Below are positions 22,606 through 34,000 of a stretch of 64,000 nucleotides of DNA, piece after piece. The notes below the pieces were generated by a model. It saw nothing but the letters and a program-made list of their open reading frames with translations, was not told where the DNA came from and did no database searches. A program made the translations under genes and the position numbers. Each line of letters opens with the position of its first letter. The stretch's first letter is position 1. The DNA comes from Halichondria panicea (Eukaryota > Porifera > Demospongiae > Suberitida > Halichondriidae): contig NC_087379.1 of NCBI RefSeq assembly GCF_963675165.1, forward strand, positions 5,993,839 to 6,057,838. Direction: 5' to 3'.

Positions 22606-25600
22606 TTACGAGGTTCTAACTCTTTTGTATAGATAGAGGTAGGCCAATTCTCTGGGGGGAGCAGCTGACTCGGCAACTTTAGCATCGTTGAAGATGATCC
22701 ACTTGCCATCTTTCTTGATGTGACAGACGTAATGGCCGCACATGGTAGAGGTTCCCATGTGACTGATGAAGGCCGTCAGCTCGTATTCTGAGAAAAACTT
22801 AAAATGAAGCACTAAATTCAAATTTTAGTAATATAAATTATCATGAAACACGAACCAATTAATTTCAGGATCTATCATAGCACAACTTAGTTACAAATGC
22901 GTACATGTAGCTACTCCATGTATACAAAAACACGAAAATGTGGACTAAAGGAATGCATAGAAGAGGCATATGACTTGACTTACTTCCTGGTCCATCGTGA
23001 TAGGTTGGTCCTACCTCTGACGGCTGATCCACCTCCATAGCCGCCAGCTCAGTCATGTGACTAAACACCCAATCAGCCGCTCTTTCCACATTACCATCCT
23101 GAAATATATGTACCGTGACAGTCAAAACAGTGAACTAATAATAAACTCTATCAGACTAATTGCTTTCAGTGCTTTGATGGCTTGCTCTCTGGTGAATCCC
23201 AAGCTCATTACTATGACAACACTGTCTTCACTGACGGGCGGGCCGGCGGAGGTCTTGGACTGTGGCTTTGGAGGCTCAAATGGGGCAGCAAAATCTGTAC
23301 AAATGCAATCAGTTAAAAATGATGGAACTCAACGACTGACTGATTTTCTGTACCTGGGTCTCCCATGTGTTCCAATATCAAAATTCATAGCCGGCTCAAC
23401 ACCTGTGAGTGTGTGAGTGTGTGTGTGGGAGGGGGGAGTAAGTATAGTGGGTTTCATCTAGTGGGGGGGCGGGGGCTTCCCCCCCAAAAGAGAGGGGAAA
23501 ATAGGAGGAGAGAGTGAGAGAGAGAGAGGGAGACATTATCCCAACATTATCTAGACACGGTCTTTTGCTACATGTACATGTAGCTTTGCTAGAGGATGAT
23601 TAGTCATCACCTAGTCTTACCACAAATCTATCCATTGCTTTTGTAGTACATGATGTGGTTTATAGATACGGTCCACAATTTCAAACCAGCATACCAAGTT
23701 ACATGGAGTTGCCTATCAATGCACATTCGGCCAGGAATACATCGCTAATAGGCACCAACAACAAACAATATAGGGGGTGTGGCTATCTGAAGTGGGCGTG
23801 GTCTCAACTTTTTCACGCTAACGCGCGTGGTTCCTTTCAAACTTCCCCCCCAAACTTAAAATTCTGGATGAAACCCTGAGTAGTATCAGTTAATTTCGTC
23901 GTACCTTGGTTTTGGGTGTTAAAGACGCCTCTCTTGCATCCCTCTAGGTCAAAGCCCATGGACACCAGCTGCATCACCACCCCCTCATCAATTTCAACTG
24001 CGTGATAGTGAAATTGCAAATATTTCAAGGTTACTTATGATAGCATACCAGGTTTCTCCTCATGTTGATTGGCAGGAGCATCCCCACCATCAGGGAGCTC
24101 CACCTCTCCGGGCTGTAGACCACACCCTCTCAAGTGAGACAAATCCAGAGTGTCGGGAGCATCAACAAGCACATCTGATAGTCACATGCATTACACAGCA
24201 CTAGTATCAGGTAAAATGATCATAGCTTTAGTAGGGATCGACTGACCTATTTTCTTTGGAACCCAGTCCTCGGCAAAAGTGAACTTGACCATCTGTATCA
24301 TGAGGTAGTCTGGAAATGAGGTGAACCGCGAGGTCCTGTGGATACACACATGTAGTTAATAGCTAGAGTAGTGTTTTGTTTGGGAATGACCGCATACTTT
24401 TTTGCCAGGCCTTTCCCACCAACTGCTGTACTGTAGAAGTCCGAAATCTCATGAGCTAGTGCAAACCTCTCTAGACACGCAGTGAATGGTACCTTGGCTC
24501 GAACAATGTCATTAGGATTGCTGGAGGGGAGGAGAGTGAGGGTTAGTATATACTCGATACTCGTTATGTCTCTTACATTCTCTGCTTGTTTGCTTCTAAT
24601 TCTTTCTTCTTAACCTCCCAGGCAGCCACTTCAGCTGTGAGGGAAAGAGATCTTTCATACCGGTACACGCATAAGCGCACAAAAGTATAAAATTTGGACC
24701 AGTAAATTACAAGCTACGACACTGTCACATGATACCTAAGTTAGTGGCTGTGTCCAGAGGTACGGGCAGGGGAAGGAGGTTGTCCTCTCTCAGGGAGTAG
24801 CGGACCTTCCCTGAGGCTACACACTCGATTCGTTCCTCAGTCTGGAACCGGAATGAGTCCACTGCATTCAGAGTCCCAGGTTTGGTACGTTGATTCTTGT
24901 CAATTGATGCCAGCAGGTGAAGATAGAACTCCTGAGCATCCTGTGTGAGTGTGTGTGTGTGTGTGTGTGTGCGTGTGCGTGAGCGTGTGCGTGTGCGTGT
25001 GTGTGTGAGGGGGAGGAGAGCAAGATAGGGTACCTGTTGCCTCATAGTACTGAACTCAGGGTGGTCTCGACCAATCAGAGCCTTGAACATCATTGGGGGA
25101 ATTCCCTCTTGCTCCTGGATAGTAACATCATGACACCATGGACACAGCAGTGAGAGCATACCTTGGGCGGCTTTGTTTCCTTGTTACTTGGCGCCTCTTC
25201 TGACGGGGGCTCTCGAGAGTACTGACCAGACAACAACCCCACTGCTAGTTTACTCCTACAAAGAGAACAGTGTAGACAAGAGATGAGAAATGATAGGTGA
25301 ATTAGTAGGAAATGTCTCACGTACAATTGACAGTCGAAGTCAGAGGTTGGGTTGGCAGGAGAGTTTTGGAAGATGGTACCAGCATTATCGAAATACCTGC
25401 AGCATTCATAAAACACAGGAGACAATGATACTGCACATGTAGTGTGTACAGTAGGTTCTAGCTGACCTTTGCTTGAACTCTGGCAGAGAGAACATGACCT
25501 GCATGACTGAGTTCAGATAGCAGCTGTTGCCAAGGTTACGCATCCCTGTGTACCCTGGACCATATCGAGGGACAAGGGTTTTGCCAGACTCCTGAATAAT

Positions 25601-27347
25601 GGACCACTCCCCAATACGCATGTTCATGTCAATCTCCAGCTCAGTCATGGTGGCATCAGTCTGCAGGTAGAGGAGGAGTAGAATAGTGCTGTGTATGCAA
25701 ATGATGTGCGTGCAAGAACCTGTATATACGGGAGACATGCCCTTGTACTATTAACATGTTAGCATGTTACAATGTACAGTTACAAAACATAACGTACGTA
25801 GAGCTTTTGTAAGAATCAAAAGTTACTGAGTGAAAGCACCTTCATTATTATAGGAAAAGGAAAGTGATATGTGTAACTCAACCAACACAATGACTCAACA
25901 CACTGGTTCTCATAAGCTAACATACCTTGGTCATGCTGGTGATGTCAATGCCAAAGTGAGCAAGGTGCTGACTCAACAGAGGGTCGAGTACCATATCGTC
26001 CTCATCATAAGAGTACATGTCCCCTCCGTCAGGTGTGATGGTCCCTAGTTTCACCGCCAGGGGGTACCGGGTATCAGCGTAGTAATCTACAGCGTGATTG
26101 TTACCTCCAGATCCTGCATGGAGGACATGTATAACATCAGTCACAGTGTATCAGGCCAGTGCTGCATAAGATGTGTACGGAATTCTACATTTTGCTAGCT
26201 TCTTTCCTTGCTGTGTAGCAGGCTAGCATTAATTTTTGTGTTATTTACAGAATATCAGATAAAGGATTAGCCCAACACGATGAGTGACTGCAGAGCATTA
26301 CTGGTAAGTGAAAAATATATAGACAATGAAGCTATTTCATGTACCATCAAAGTATTTTCGTCCACAGAGTATAGTGCCGTCAGTGAGGTTCATACAGAGG
26401 TTAGAGGTCAGGTCACACATGGAACACTTCCATCCACTGCAGCACCACCAATGATTAGCTATGCCATGTGTGTATCTTGGTGGGTTATTACAAACCTTGG
26501 TAGCACTTTAACTCCATTGTCCAACTGAACCAGGGCCATTGCATGCCTGCAAACAAGAAGCATGACTCCATATATAGAGCATCAAGTAACAATGGACTTA
26601 CTTGGACACTATTCTCTTGTCCCCATCCCATGCAGCAATGGCCTCCTGCTTGGTGGCTGTGTGTGCAGACTGGATGCCTCTTATCGATTCTTGGATCTAT
26701 ACAGAGAGATCGAAATGAGAAAAATGTTGTCTGGTTCTAATATTGCATGCAACACACGTTTCACAGCACGTTATGATGGAAAGCGATAGAATACGTCCAT
26801 GCACGTCCCAAGCCATACCTACAATTATACGCACAATACAAGCAACCCACACCTTCTGTGGCAGCTGTGGATCTAGCAGAGGTATGATAGTGAACTCAGG
26901 CAGCACCAAGAGAGAATAGCTCTCTTCATACTCCACCTTCTCTACCCCTCCATCAAAGCCACCCTCCATCCCAATAGCCAGACGAGTCGGCTTCGTAATT
27001 ACTCAGTGGGGCTTCATCCACCACAGAAGCCGGGGCTGGGGGCTGGAAGGTGTTTAATTTTAAGCCATGTATTTTAATAGCGTTTTAATATTGGCTGACC
27101 TTTTTCGTTTTCCTGATGAATAGAAACAGAGACTCTTTGGTTTTCTGGTAGTATCGCGACTCAGCCATGCCCGAGGAAAGAGCTCAGACTCACACTCTAG
27201 CTCCATCTCCTGCATAAAAAATAGTAAACATTTTTAGCTAGCTAGAGAGTCAAAACAGTAGACACATTCATCCGTGTAGACGTAGTCCCCTCCTAGAGGA
27301 ACACGAACAGTGCTCAAACCCCTTCCTTGCAACGATGCAGCCATCAT
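22606..27347 (-). CDS. USP5: USP5-like copy 3; catalytic core open, N-terminal exons damaged
   Basis: Isopeptidase T-like gene. Last exon 22606-22787 (His box [13 protein letters not shown], then FNDAKV); UBA2 and UBA1 exons upstream; DAQEF exon about 24736-24935; [10 protein letters not shown] exon; Cys-box exon 25467-25660 with intact [15 protein letters not shown] exon about 25928-26118; ZnF-UBP exon about 26345-26440. These core exons are open with GT-AG borders. Damage: in exon 3, four extra bases (about 26991-27008) shift the frame before KKPTRLAI; exon 1 (start 27347, reads [15 protein letters not shown]) lacks its donor; exon 2 is out of ancestral frame. The family hydrolyses unanchored polyubiquitin chains. 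An N-terminally shortened product is possible; otherwise a young pseudogene. Confidence 0.82.
23449..23878. mobile_element. Intronic MITE (copy 3), left end truncated
   Basis: Same element as at 15187-15614, at the same intron position. The left terminus has lost CAG plus flanking bases (GTATAGTGGGTTTCATC). Confidence 0.8.
24944..25010. repeat. (GT)n tract in the USP5 copy 3 intron
   Basis: GT repeats with GC interruptions before the DAQEF exon. Confidence 0.9.
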
Positions 27348-28145
27348 GCATGAGAGGTAGAGCTCTGATTCAGTCGGCCGACCATGTGTGCAGAAGATCA
27401 ATCTGGTAAACCTTACATATCGTCAAATAAAATAGTCAGCAAACTTTGTTAACGACCATTACCAAAATCACACAGTACTTCATAGTTTTAGGAAACTAAT
27501 AAAATTAATTATAAGGATGGAATTTATAGAGAAATTAAATACTGGGTACGTTATTCGGAAGTTCCACTGGTGATCATGCCTCTCAATACAGGAACATTCT
27601 CATGTGACTGATCACAACATCAAAGACAATGCAGCTTCTTCTAGGGTTATGCATTACACACACATACCTCTCTCCCGGTAACCACGGCATAGTATCCAAG
27701 GGCCTTCATTGGGAACAACTGGGCCAACTTGACTGGCCATCCAGAATTAGAGCATATCTACAGGGGCAATCACAATATACAGTCAATATATAATTATATG
27801 CAATCTAGAGGAACCTTCTAGGTCCATATATCTGACTGTGTATGCTCCTCTAGCTCTCAGCATCCACTGAACCGTATATACATCACAAACCACCCTGACC
27901 ACGTGTCTGTAAGATAACATGGACATGCTGGCTAGGTTTGAGGGTCAGAGTTTGATTACAAAATCAAATGTGCTGTAGCTGTACATTTATTCACAGCCAA
28001 TAATTATAACAACATTGGATTTGATATTAGATCTAGCTAGACTACAAATGCACAAAACGTAAGAAGACTACCAACAATTTCCACACTAAAATACAAACAC
28101 ATTTCACTATTTCTTAGTTTGCTTGTACTACTGATCGTGATCTCA
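27348..28145. other. USP5 copy 3 upstream / TRIM copy 4 downstream spacer
   Basis: Holds the exon-like block (27665-27755 region, in the VKLGQLF-type frame, though one G replaces C) and the minus-strand AATAAA of TRIM copy 4 at 27986-27991. This is an uninterrupted version of the sites where elements inserted at 847-2015 and 44695-45448 in other units. Confidence 0.5.
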
Positions 28146-30410
28146 TTAGAATATCTGCAGTCGCCCATTGCCATGATCGGACACAACAACAGAGTCATTG
28201 CGATCAATAGAGAGTCCATAAATGCCATTAAACTGTCCCTCTTCCGTTCCTGGTCCACCAAACGTGGTGATGTAGGCTCCCTGAGATGTGAACACACTCA
28301 CATGATTCGGTCCATTCTCACTGACGTACACTGTATCACTGCTGTCGATGGCTATGGCATAGGGTGAGCTCAGCTCCTGACCGTCGGCTTTTTGTGAGAA
28401 GGTTCTCAGGAATTGACCTTCAGCAGTAAAGACCTGTACCCGATGGTTATAATAATCAGTCACATAGAGGTTGTTGGCACTATCAAATGATGCATACAGT
28501 GGGTTTTGTAATTGTCCGTTCCCTTTGCCAGGTGTATCGAAACATCGTACGAACTTCAGTTCAGTAGAGATCACTTGTATTCTGTGGTTACTCAGATCAG
28601 GCACATACAAGTTGTTGTCTCTTTTGTTATAACAGATACCAAATGGGTTAGTAAACTGAAGGTTACCACTGCCTTGACTACCAACAGCTGCCACAAACTC
28701 TCCGTCGGACGAGAATTTATTCACACGATTGCTATACTCTACTACATAGATGTTGTCGTCTTTGTCCACAGTCACTCCATATGCATTATTCAGCTTTCCA
28801 AACGTTCGTATCTTTTCACCCTCTGGTGTCAATACAGAGACAGTAGCTCCATCACCTTCAACAACAATCAACTGTCCCTTACTATCATCACCTTCAACAA
28901 CAATCAACTGTCCCTTACTATTGAAGACAGTGCCTCGTGAGCTGTTCACACCTTGTACAACTCGGGGAGGCTTGACGAAGCTCTGTGGTGATGGGGCTAC
29001 AGCTATTGGGAATGGACTGCTTCGTACTGCGTCCCCATTGACAGTGATGTGTAGTTCATGCTTTCCTCGTTTCATAGGGCGATAGTTGATCTTGTGTTGG
29101 CCGTGTTGTTGCTCGATCACTTCACATTTCAATCTGTCTTTGCTAACGATATGCACCAGTTCAGCTTGGAGGTCGAGCTTGAGTTCGAATTTCTTGTTTT
29201 TCTTAGTCATTGCTTGAAAGGATACAGTTTTTGTTTCTCCAGTTGTTGTAGCACCTTTCAGACCATCTCCTGTCGTGTGGCTGTTCTCTAAGCTGATTGA
29301 ACCACACTGTTCAATCTCTAGGAAATCTCGACAAGCTTGTTGGAGAGGTTCTTTTCCTTTAGTGATCATTTCCATGTCAGCCTTTGTTTCTGGTTGAATA
29401 GTGCTTGGATTGAAGTCAGTCGAAATTTGTTTGATTCTCTTTATAACGGAAGATTTCATTTCAAGTACTTCACCATCTGTGCCTGTTTTGAGACCCCCCT
29501 CAGCGTACTCCAGACAGCTGGTCAGTTTCACCTGAGTGATCTCCACTTGGTCCCTCTGTGCCGCCAGATCCTTCAGCTTCTGTTGAGTCAGCATATCTAG
29601 CTCTCCTACTAGCTCTGCCTTTCGTTGGTTCAACAGTCGATGTTGTTCGTCAATCTCCTTGTGGATGCTGGCCTCAATCGCGGCCCTCTGATCGTGGATT
29701 GCCTTGACTCTTGTGTCAAAGTCCTGCAGAGCTCGTTGTACACTGTCCAGCTTCTCTTTGACTGGTTTGAGACTGGAGACAAGTTCTTCCTTGTGCTTGG
29801 TCAGCACATCAGCCACCAGGTCGTAGTTGTGGTCTTTGTGGAGACGAATGGTGCAGTCCGTGCAAATGACAGTGGAGCAGGTATCGCAGTATATCTTAAG
29901 GGCATTCTCTGAGTGTTTGGGGCAATGGGGGGCGGCCTTCTTGGGAGGAATCAGGCTAGTCACTTGAGCTTTGAGTTCATCCAGTGAAATGACGGTGTGA
30001 TTCCTCGTGTATTTATATCGCTTATGCCCTACTTGACAATCGTCACATAAAAAGTCCCCACAGTCGTTACAGTACCCAGTGGCTTTGCCATCCTCACAGC
30101 TGCCACAGTTCTTATCATCGTCGTCTTCGGCCTTGTTGAAAGCATCTTGTATCTCAAACAAGTGGTCGATGTGGAAGTCTGATTGCAGTCCAGCCACTCC
30201 CTTCTCTGACAGTGGGACAATGTGTCGACAGGTGGGACAAGTGAGAGAGCATCTATCCTTGGTCACTAGTTTCTCCAGACACGGAGACTTGCAAAACACG
30301 TGAAAACAAGGCAAAAGTTTCGGCTGCTTGAAAGTGTCGAGACAAAGGGAGCATTCGAGTTGAGCATCGAGTTTCTTGAGAGCTTCTTTCGTAGTCACTC
30401 TCTCGGCCAT
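28146..30410 (-). CDS. TRIM-NHL E3 ubiquitin ligase, copy 4 (754 aa)
   Basis: Complete TRIM-NHL protein, the longest in the array. Class A B-box 1 ([17 protein letters not shown]), shared with copies 1 and 6. A 36-base tandem duplication (about 28855-28925) repeats [11 protein letters not shown] in the first NHL repeat. The second blade lacks one residue in its loop (EYSNR instead of the six-residue form). The coding half from about 28930 to 30410 appears identical to copy 6 as far as I compared it by eye, while the NHL half differs, indicating a recent conversion or exchange. Metal ligands of RING and both B-boxes are intact. The polyA signal is at 27986-27991. Confidence 0.95.
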   Translation of the reverse strand: MAERVTTKEALKKLDAQLECSLCLDTFKQPKLLPCFHVFCKSPCLEKLVTKDRCSLTCPTCRHIVPLSEKGVAGLQSDFHIDHLFEIQDAFNKAEDDDDKNCGSCEDGKATGYCNDCGDFLCDDCQVGHKRYKYTRNHTVISLDELKAQVTSLIPPKKAAPHCPKHSENALKIYCDTCSTVICTDCTIRLHKDHNYDLVADVLTKHKEELVSSLKPVKEKLDSVQRALQDFDTRVKAIHDQRAAIEASIHKEIDEQHRLLNQRKAELVGELDMLTQQKLKDLAAQRDQVEITQVKLTSCLEYAEGGLKTGTDGEVLEMKSSVIKRIKQISTDFNPSTIQPETKADMEMITKGKEPLQQACRDFLEIEQCGSISLENSHTTGDGLKGATTTGETKTVSFQAMTKKNKKFELKLDLQAELVHIVSKDRLKCEVIEQQHGQHKINYRPMKRGKHELHITVNGDAVRSSPFPIAVAPSPQSFVKPPRVVQGVNSSRGTVFNSKGQLIVVEGDDSKGQLIVVEGDGATVSVLTPEGEKIRTFGKLNNAYGVTVDKDDNIYVVEYSNRVNKFSSDGEFVAAVGSQGSGNLQFTNPFGICYNKRDNNLYVPDLSNHRIQVISTELKFVRCFDTPGKGNGQLQNPLYASFDSANNLYVTDYYNHRVQVFTAEGQFLRTFSQKADGQELSSPYAIAIDSSDTVYVSENGPNHVSVFTSQGAYITTFGGPGTEEGQFNGIYGLSIDRNDSVVVSDHGNGRLQIF

Positions 30411-30488
30411 GGCTTCGAGAATTTATCGAGTGTTGTAAGGTTTGTTATACTTGGCGTTATCTGTGAGTGGGGACGGGGACATACAATA

Positions 30489-30531
<43 letters not shown>

Positions 30532-30617
30532 ACACACACACGTACACACACACACACACACACACACGTACACACATACACGCACACGCACACGCACGCG
30601 CACGCGCACGCACACGC

Positions 30618-30653
<36 letters not shown>

Positions 30654-30707
30654 ACACGCACACACACACACACACACACGTACACACACACGCACACACA
30701 CACACAT
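30489..30707. repeat. Very long (CA)n/(CG-CA) tract upstream of TRIM copy 4
   Basis: About 218 bases of CA repeat with CGTACA and CGCACG interruptions, including an alternating CGCACGCGCACG stretch near 30590-30625. Alternating purine-pyrimidine of this kind can adopt Z-DNA. A near match is at 48560-48790. Confidence 0.95.
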
Positions 30708-31059
30708 CTGACAACATTGTCTATAACAAGTAAGATACACAGAGTAGATCTACATCAGTCATGTCATGCAGGATTATTAAACTCACAGATCCTAGACTGA
30801 ATCAAGGAGGACATTGGAAAATAAATCTCATAATTAAAGACTAGTGATGTCACGTGAAATAAATCTTGATGTAATAATTTTTGAGAAAGATGCACTTTGG
30901 TAATTGTACAGTGCACAACATACTAAGTATTAGTTAATGTACAGAATCAGGTAGATTTACACAATACACATGGCAGAAAAAAATCCACAGCCACAATAAT
31001 TTATACAATTGATACATGACTTAATTGTGAACTGCGCATTGTTAGTGTGCTATCAGTTT
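30708..31059. other. AT-rich spacer between TRIM copy 4 and USP5 copy 4
   Basis: Intergenic sequence shared with units 2, 6 and 7. It contains the uninterrupted version of sites targeted elsewhere (GGTAATTGTACAG and GTATTAG, about 30899-30936). No gene is visible. Confidence 0.6.
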
Positions 31060-34000
31060 TTATGAGGTTCCAACTCTTTTGTATAGATAGAGGTAGGCCA
31101 ATTCTCTGGGGGGAGCAGCTGACTCGGCAACTTTAGCATCGTTGAAGATGATCCACTTGCCATCTTTCTTGATGTGACAGACGTAATGGCCGCACATGGT
31201 GGAGGTGCCCATGTGACTGATGAAGGCCGTCAGCTCGTATTCTGAGAAAAACATTATACTTAAAATGAAGGGCTAAATTCAAATTTTAAACACGAACCAA
31301 TTAATTTCAGGATAGCATCATAGCACAACTTGGTTACAAATGCGTACATGTAGCTACTCCATGTACTCATGTAGAGCTTACAAAAACACGAAAATGTGGT
31401 CTAAAGGAATGCATAGAACAGGCATATGACTTGACTTACTTCCTGGTCCATCGTGATAGGTTGGTCCCACCTCTGACGGCTGATCCACCTCCATAGCCGC
31501 CAGCTCAGTCATGTGACTAAACACCCAATCAGCCGCTCTCTCCACATTACCATCCTGAAATATATGTACCATGACAGTCAAAACAGTGAACTAATAATAA
31601 ACTCTATCAGACTAACTTACAGTTGCTTTCAGTGCTTTGATGGCTTGCTCTCTGGTGAATCCCAAGCTCATTACTATGACAATACTATCTTCACTGACGG
31701 GTGGGCCGGCGGAGGTCTTGGACTGTGGCTTTGGAGGCTCAAATGGGGCAGCAAAATCTGCACAAATGCAATCAGTTAAAAATGATGGAACTCAACGAAT
31801 AATGCTTGATCATGAGTGATGATTGACTGACTGATTTTCTGTACCTGGGTCTCCCATGTGTTCCAATATCCAATTCATAGCTGGCTCAACACCTGTGAGT
31901 GTGTGAGTGTGAGTGTGGGAGGGGGGAGTAAGTATAGTACTAGCAGGGTTTCATCTAGTGGGGAAGCTTCCCTCCCAAAAGAGAGGGGAAAATAGGAGGA
32001 GAGAGTGAGAGAGAGAGGGAGACATTATCCCAACATTATCTAGACACGGTCTTTTGCTACATGTAGCTTTGCAGAGGATGATTAGTCATCACCTAGTCTT
32101 ACCACAAATCTATCCATTGCTTTTGTAGTACATGATGTGGTTTATAGATACGGTCCACAATTTCAAACCAGCATACCAAGTTACATGGAGTTGCCTATCA
32201 ATGCACATTCGGCCAGGAGTACATCGCTAATAAGCACCAACAACAAACAATATAGGGGGTGTGGCTATCTGAAGTGGGCGTGGTCTCAACTTTTTCACGC
32301 TAACGCGCGTGGCTCCTTTCAAACTTCCCCCCCAAACTTAAAATCCTGGATGAAACCCTGAGTAGTATCAGTTAATTTTGTCGTACCTTGGTTTTGGGTG
32401 TTAAAGACACCTCTCTTGCACCCCTCTAGGTCAAAGCCCATGGACACCAGCTGCATCACCACCCCCTCATCAATTTCAACTGCGTGATAGTGAAATTGCA
32501 AATATTTCAAGGTTACATACTTATGATAGCATACCGGGTTTCTCCTCTTGTTGATTGGCAGGGGCATCCCCACCATCAGGGAGCTCCACCTCTCCGGGCT
32601 GTAGACCACACCCTCTTAAGTGAGACAAATCCAGAGTGTCGGGAGCATCAACAAGCACATCTGATAGTCACATGCATTACACAGCACTAGTATCAGGTAA
32701 AATGATCATAGCTTTAGTAGGGATCGACTGACCTATTTTCTTTGGAACCCAGTCCTCGGCAAAAGTGAACTTGACCATCTGTATCATGAGGTAGTCTGGA
32801 AATGAGGTGAACCGCGAGGTCCTGTGGATACACACATGTAGTTAATAGCTAGAGTAGTGTTTTGTTTGGGAATGACCGCATACTTTTTTGCCAGGCCTTT
32901 CCCACCAACTGCTGTACTGTAGAAGTCCGAAATCTCATGAGCTAGTGCAAACCTCTCTAGACACGCAGTGAATGGTACCTTGGCTCGAACAATGTCATTA
33001 GGATTGCTGGAGGGGAGGAGAGTCTCTTACATTCTCTGCTTGTTTGCTTCTAATTCTTTCTTCTTATCCTCCCAGGCAGCCACTTCAGCTGTGAGGGAAA
33101 GAGATCTTTCATACCGGTACACGCATAAGCGCACAAAAGTATAAAATTTGGACCAGTAAATTACAAGCTACGACACTGTCACATGATACCTAAGTTAGTG
33201 GCTGTGTCCAGAGGTACGGGCAGGGGAAGGAGGTTGTCCTCTCTCAGGGAGTAGCGGACCTTCCCTGAGGCTACACACTCGATTCGTTCCTCAGTCTGGA
33301 ACCGGAATGAGTCCACTGCATTCAGAGTCCCAGGTTTGGTACGTTGATTCTTGTCAATTAATGCCAGCAGGTGAAGATAGAACTCCTGAGCATCCTGTGT
33401 GAGTGTGTGCGTGTGCGTGTGCGTGAGCGTGAGCGTGTGCGTGTGTGTGTGAGGGGGAGGAGAGCAAGATAGGGTACCTGTTGCCTCATAGTACTGAACT
33501 CAGGGTGGTCTCGACCAATCAGAGCCTGGAACATCATTGGGAGAATTCCCTCTTGCTCCTGGATAGTAACATAATGACACCATGGACACAGCAGTGAGAG
33601 CATACCTTGGGCGGCTTTGTTTCCTTGTTACTTGGCGCCTCTTCTGACGGGGGCTCTCGAGAGTACTGACCAGACAACAACCCCACTGCTAGTTTACTCC
33701 TACAAAGAGAACAGTGTAGACAAGAGATGAGAAATGATACGAGAATTAGTAGGAAATGTCTTACGTACAATTGACAGTCGAAGTCAGAGGTTGGGTTGGC
33801 AGGAGAGTTTTGGAAGATGGTACCAGCATTATCGAAATACCTGCAGCATTCATAAAACACAGGAGACAATGATACTGCACATGTAGTGTGTACAGTAGGT
33901 TCTAGCTGACCTTTGCTTGAACTCTGGCAGAGAGAACATGACCTGCATGACTGAGTTCAGATAGCAGCTGTTGCCAAGGTTACGCATCCCTGTGTACCCT

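Noticed and set aside
24393-24490. USP5 exon reading continuing through AAGTATGCGGTCAT as coding
   Set aside because: GTATGC is a donor; the next exon resumes the family sequence at FPDYL, so the extension is intron.
30489-30707. CRISPR array or satellite
   Set aside because: Simple dinucleotide repeat without spacers; the sequence is eukaryotic.
30395-30740. Long plus- and minus-strand frames of His-Thr or Cys-Val repeats in CA/GT tracts (also near 42000-42260 and 48465-48884)
   Set aside because: They are translations of dinucleotide repeats, not genes.
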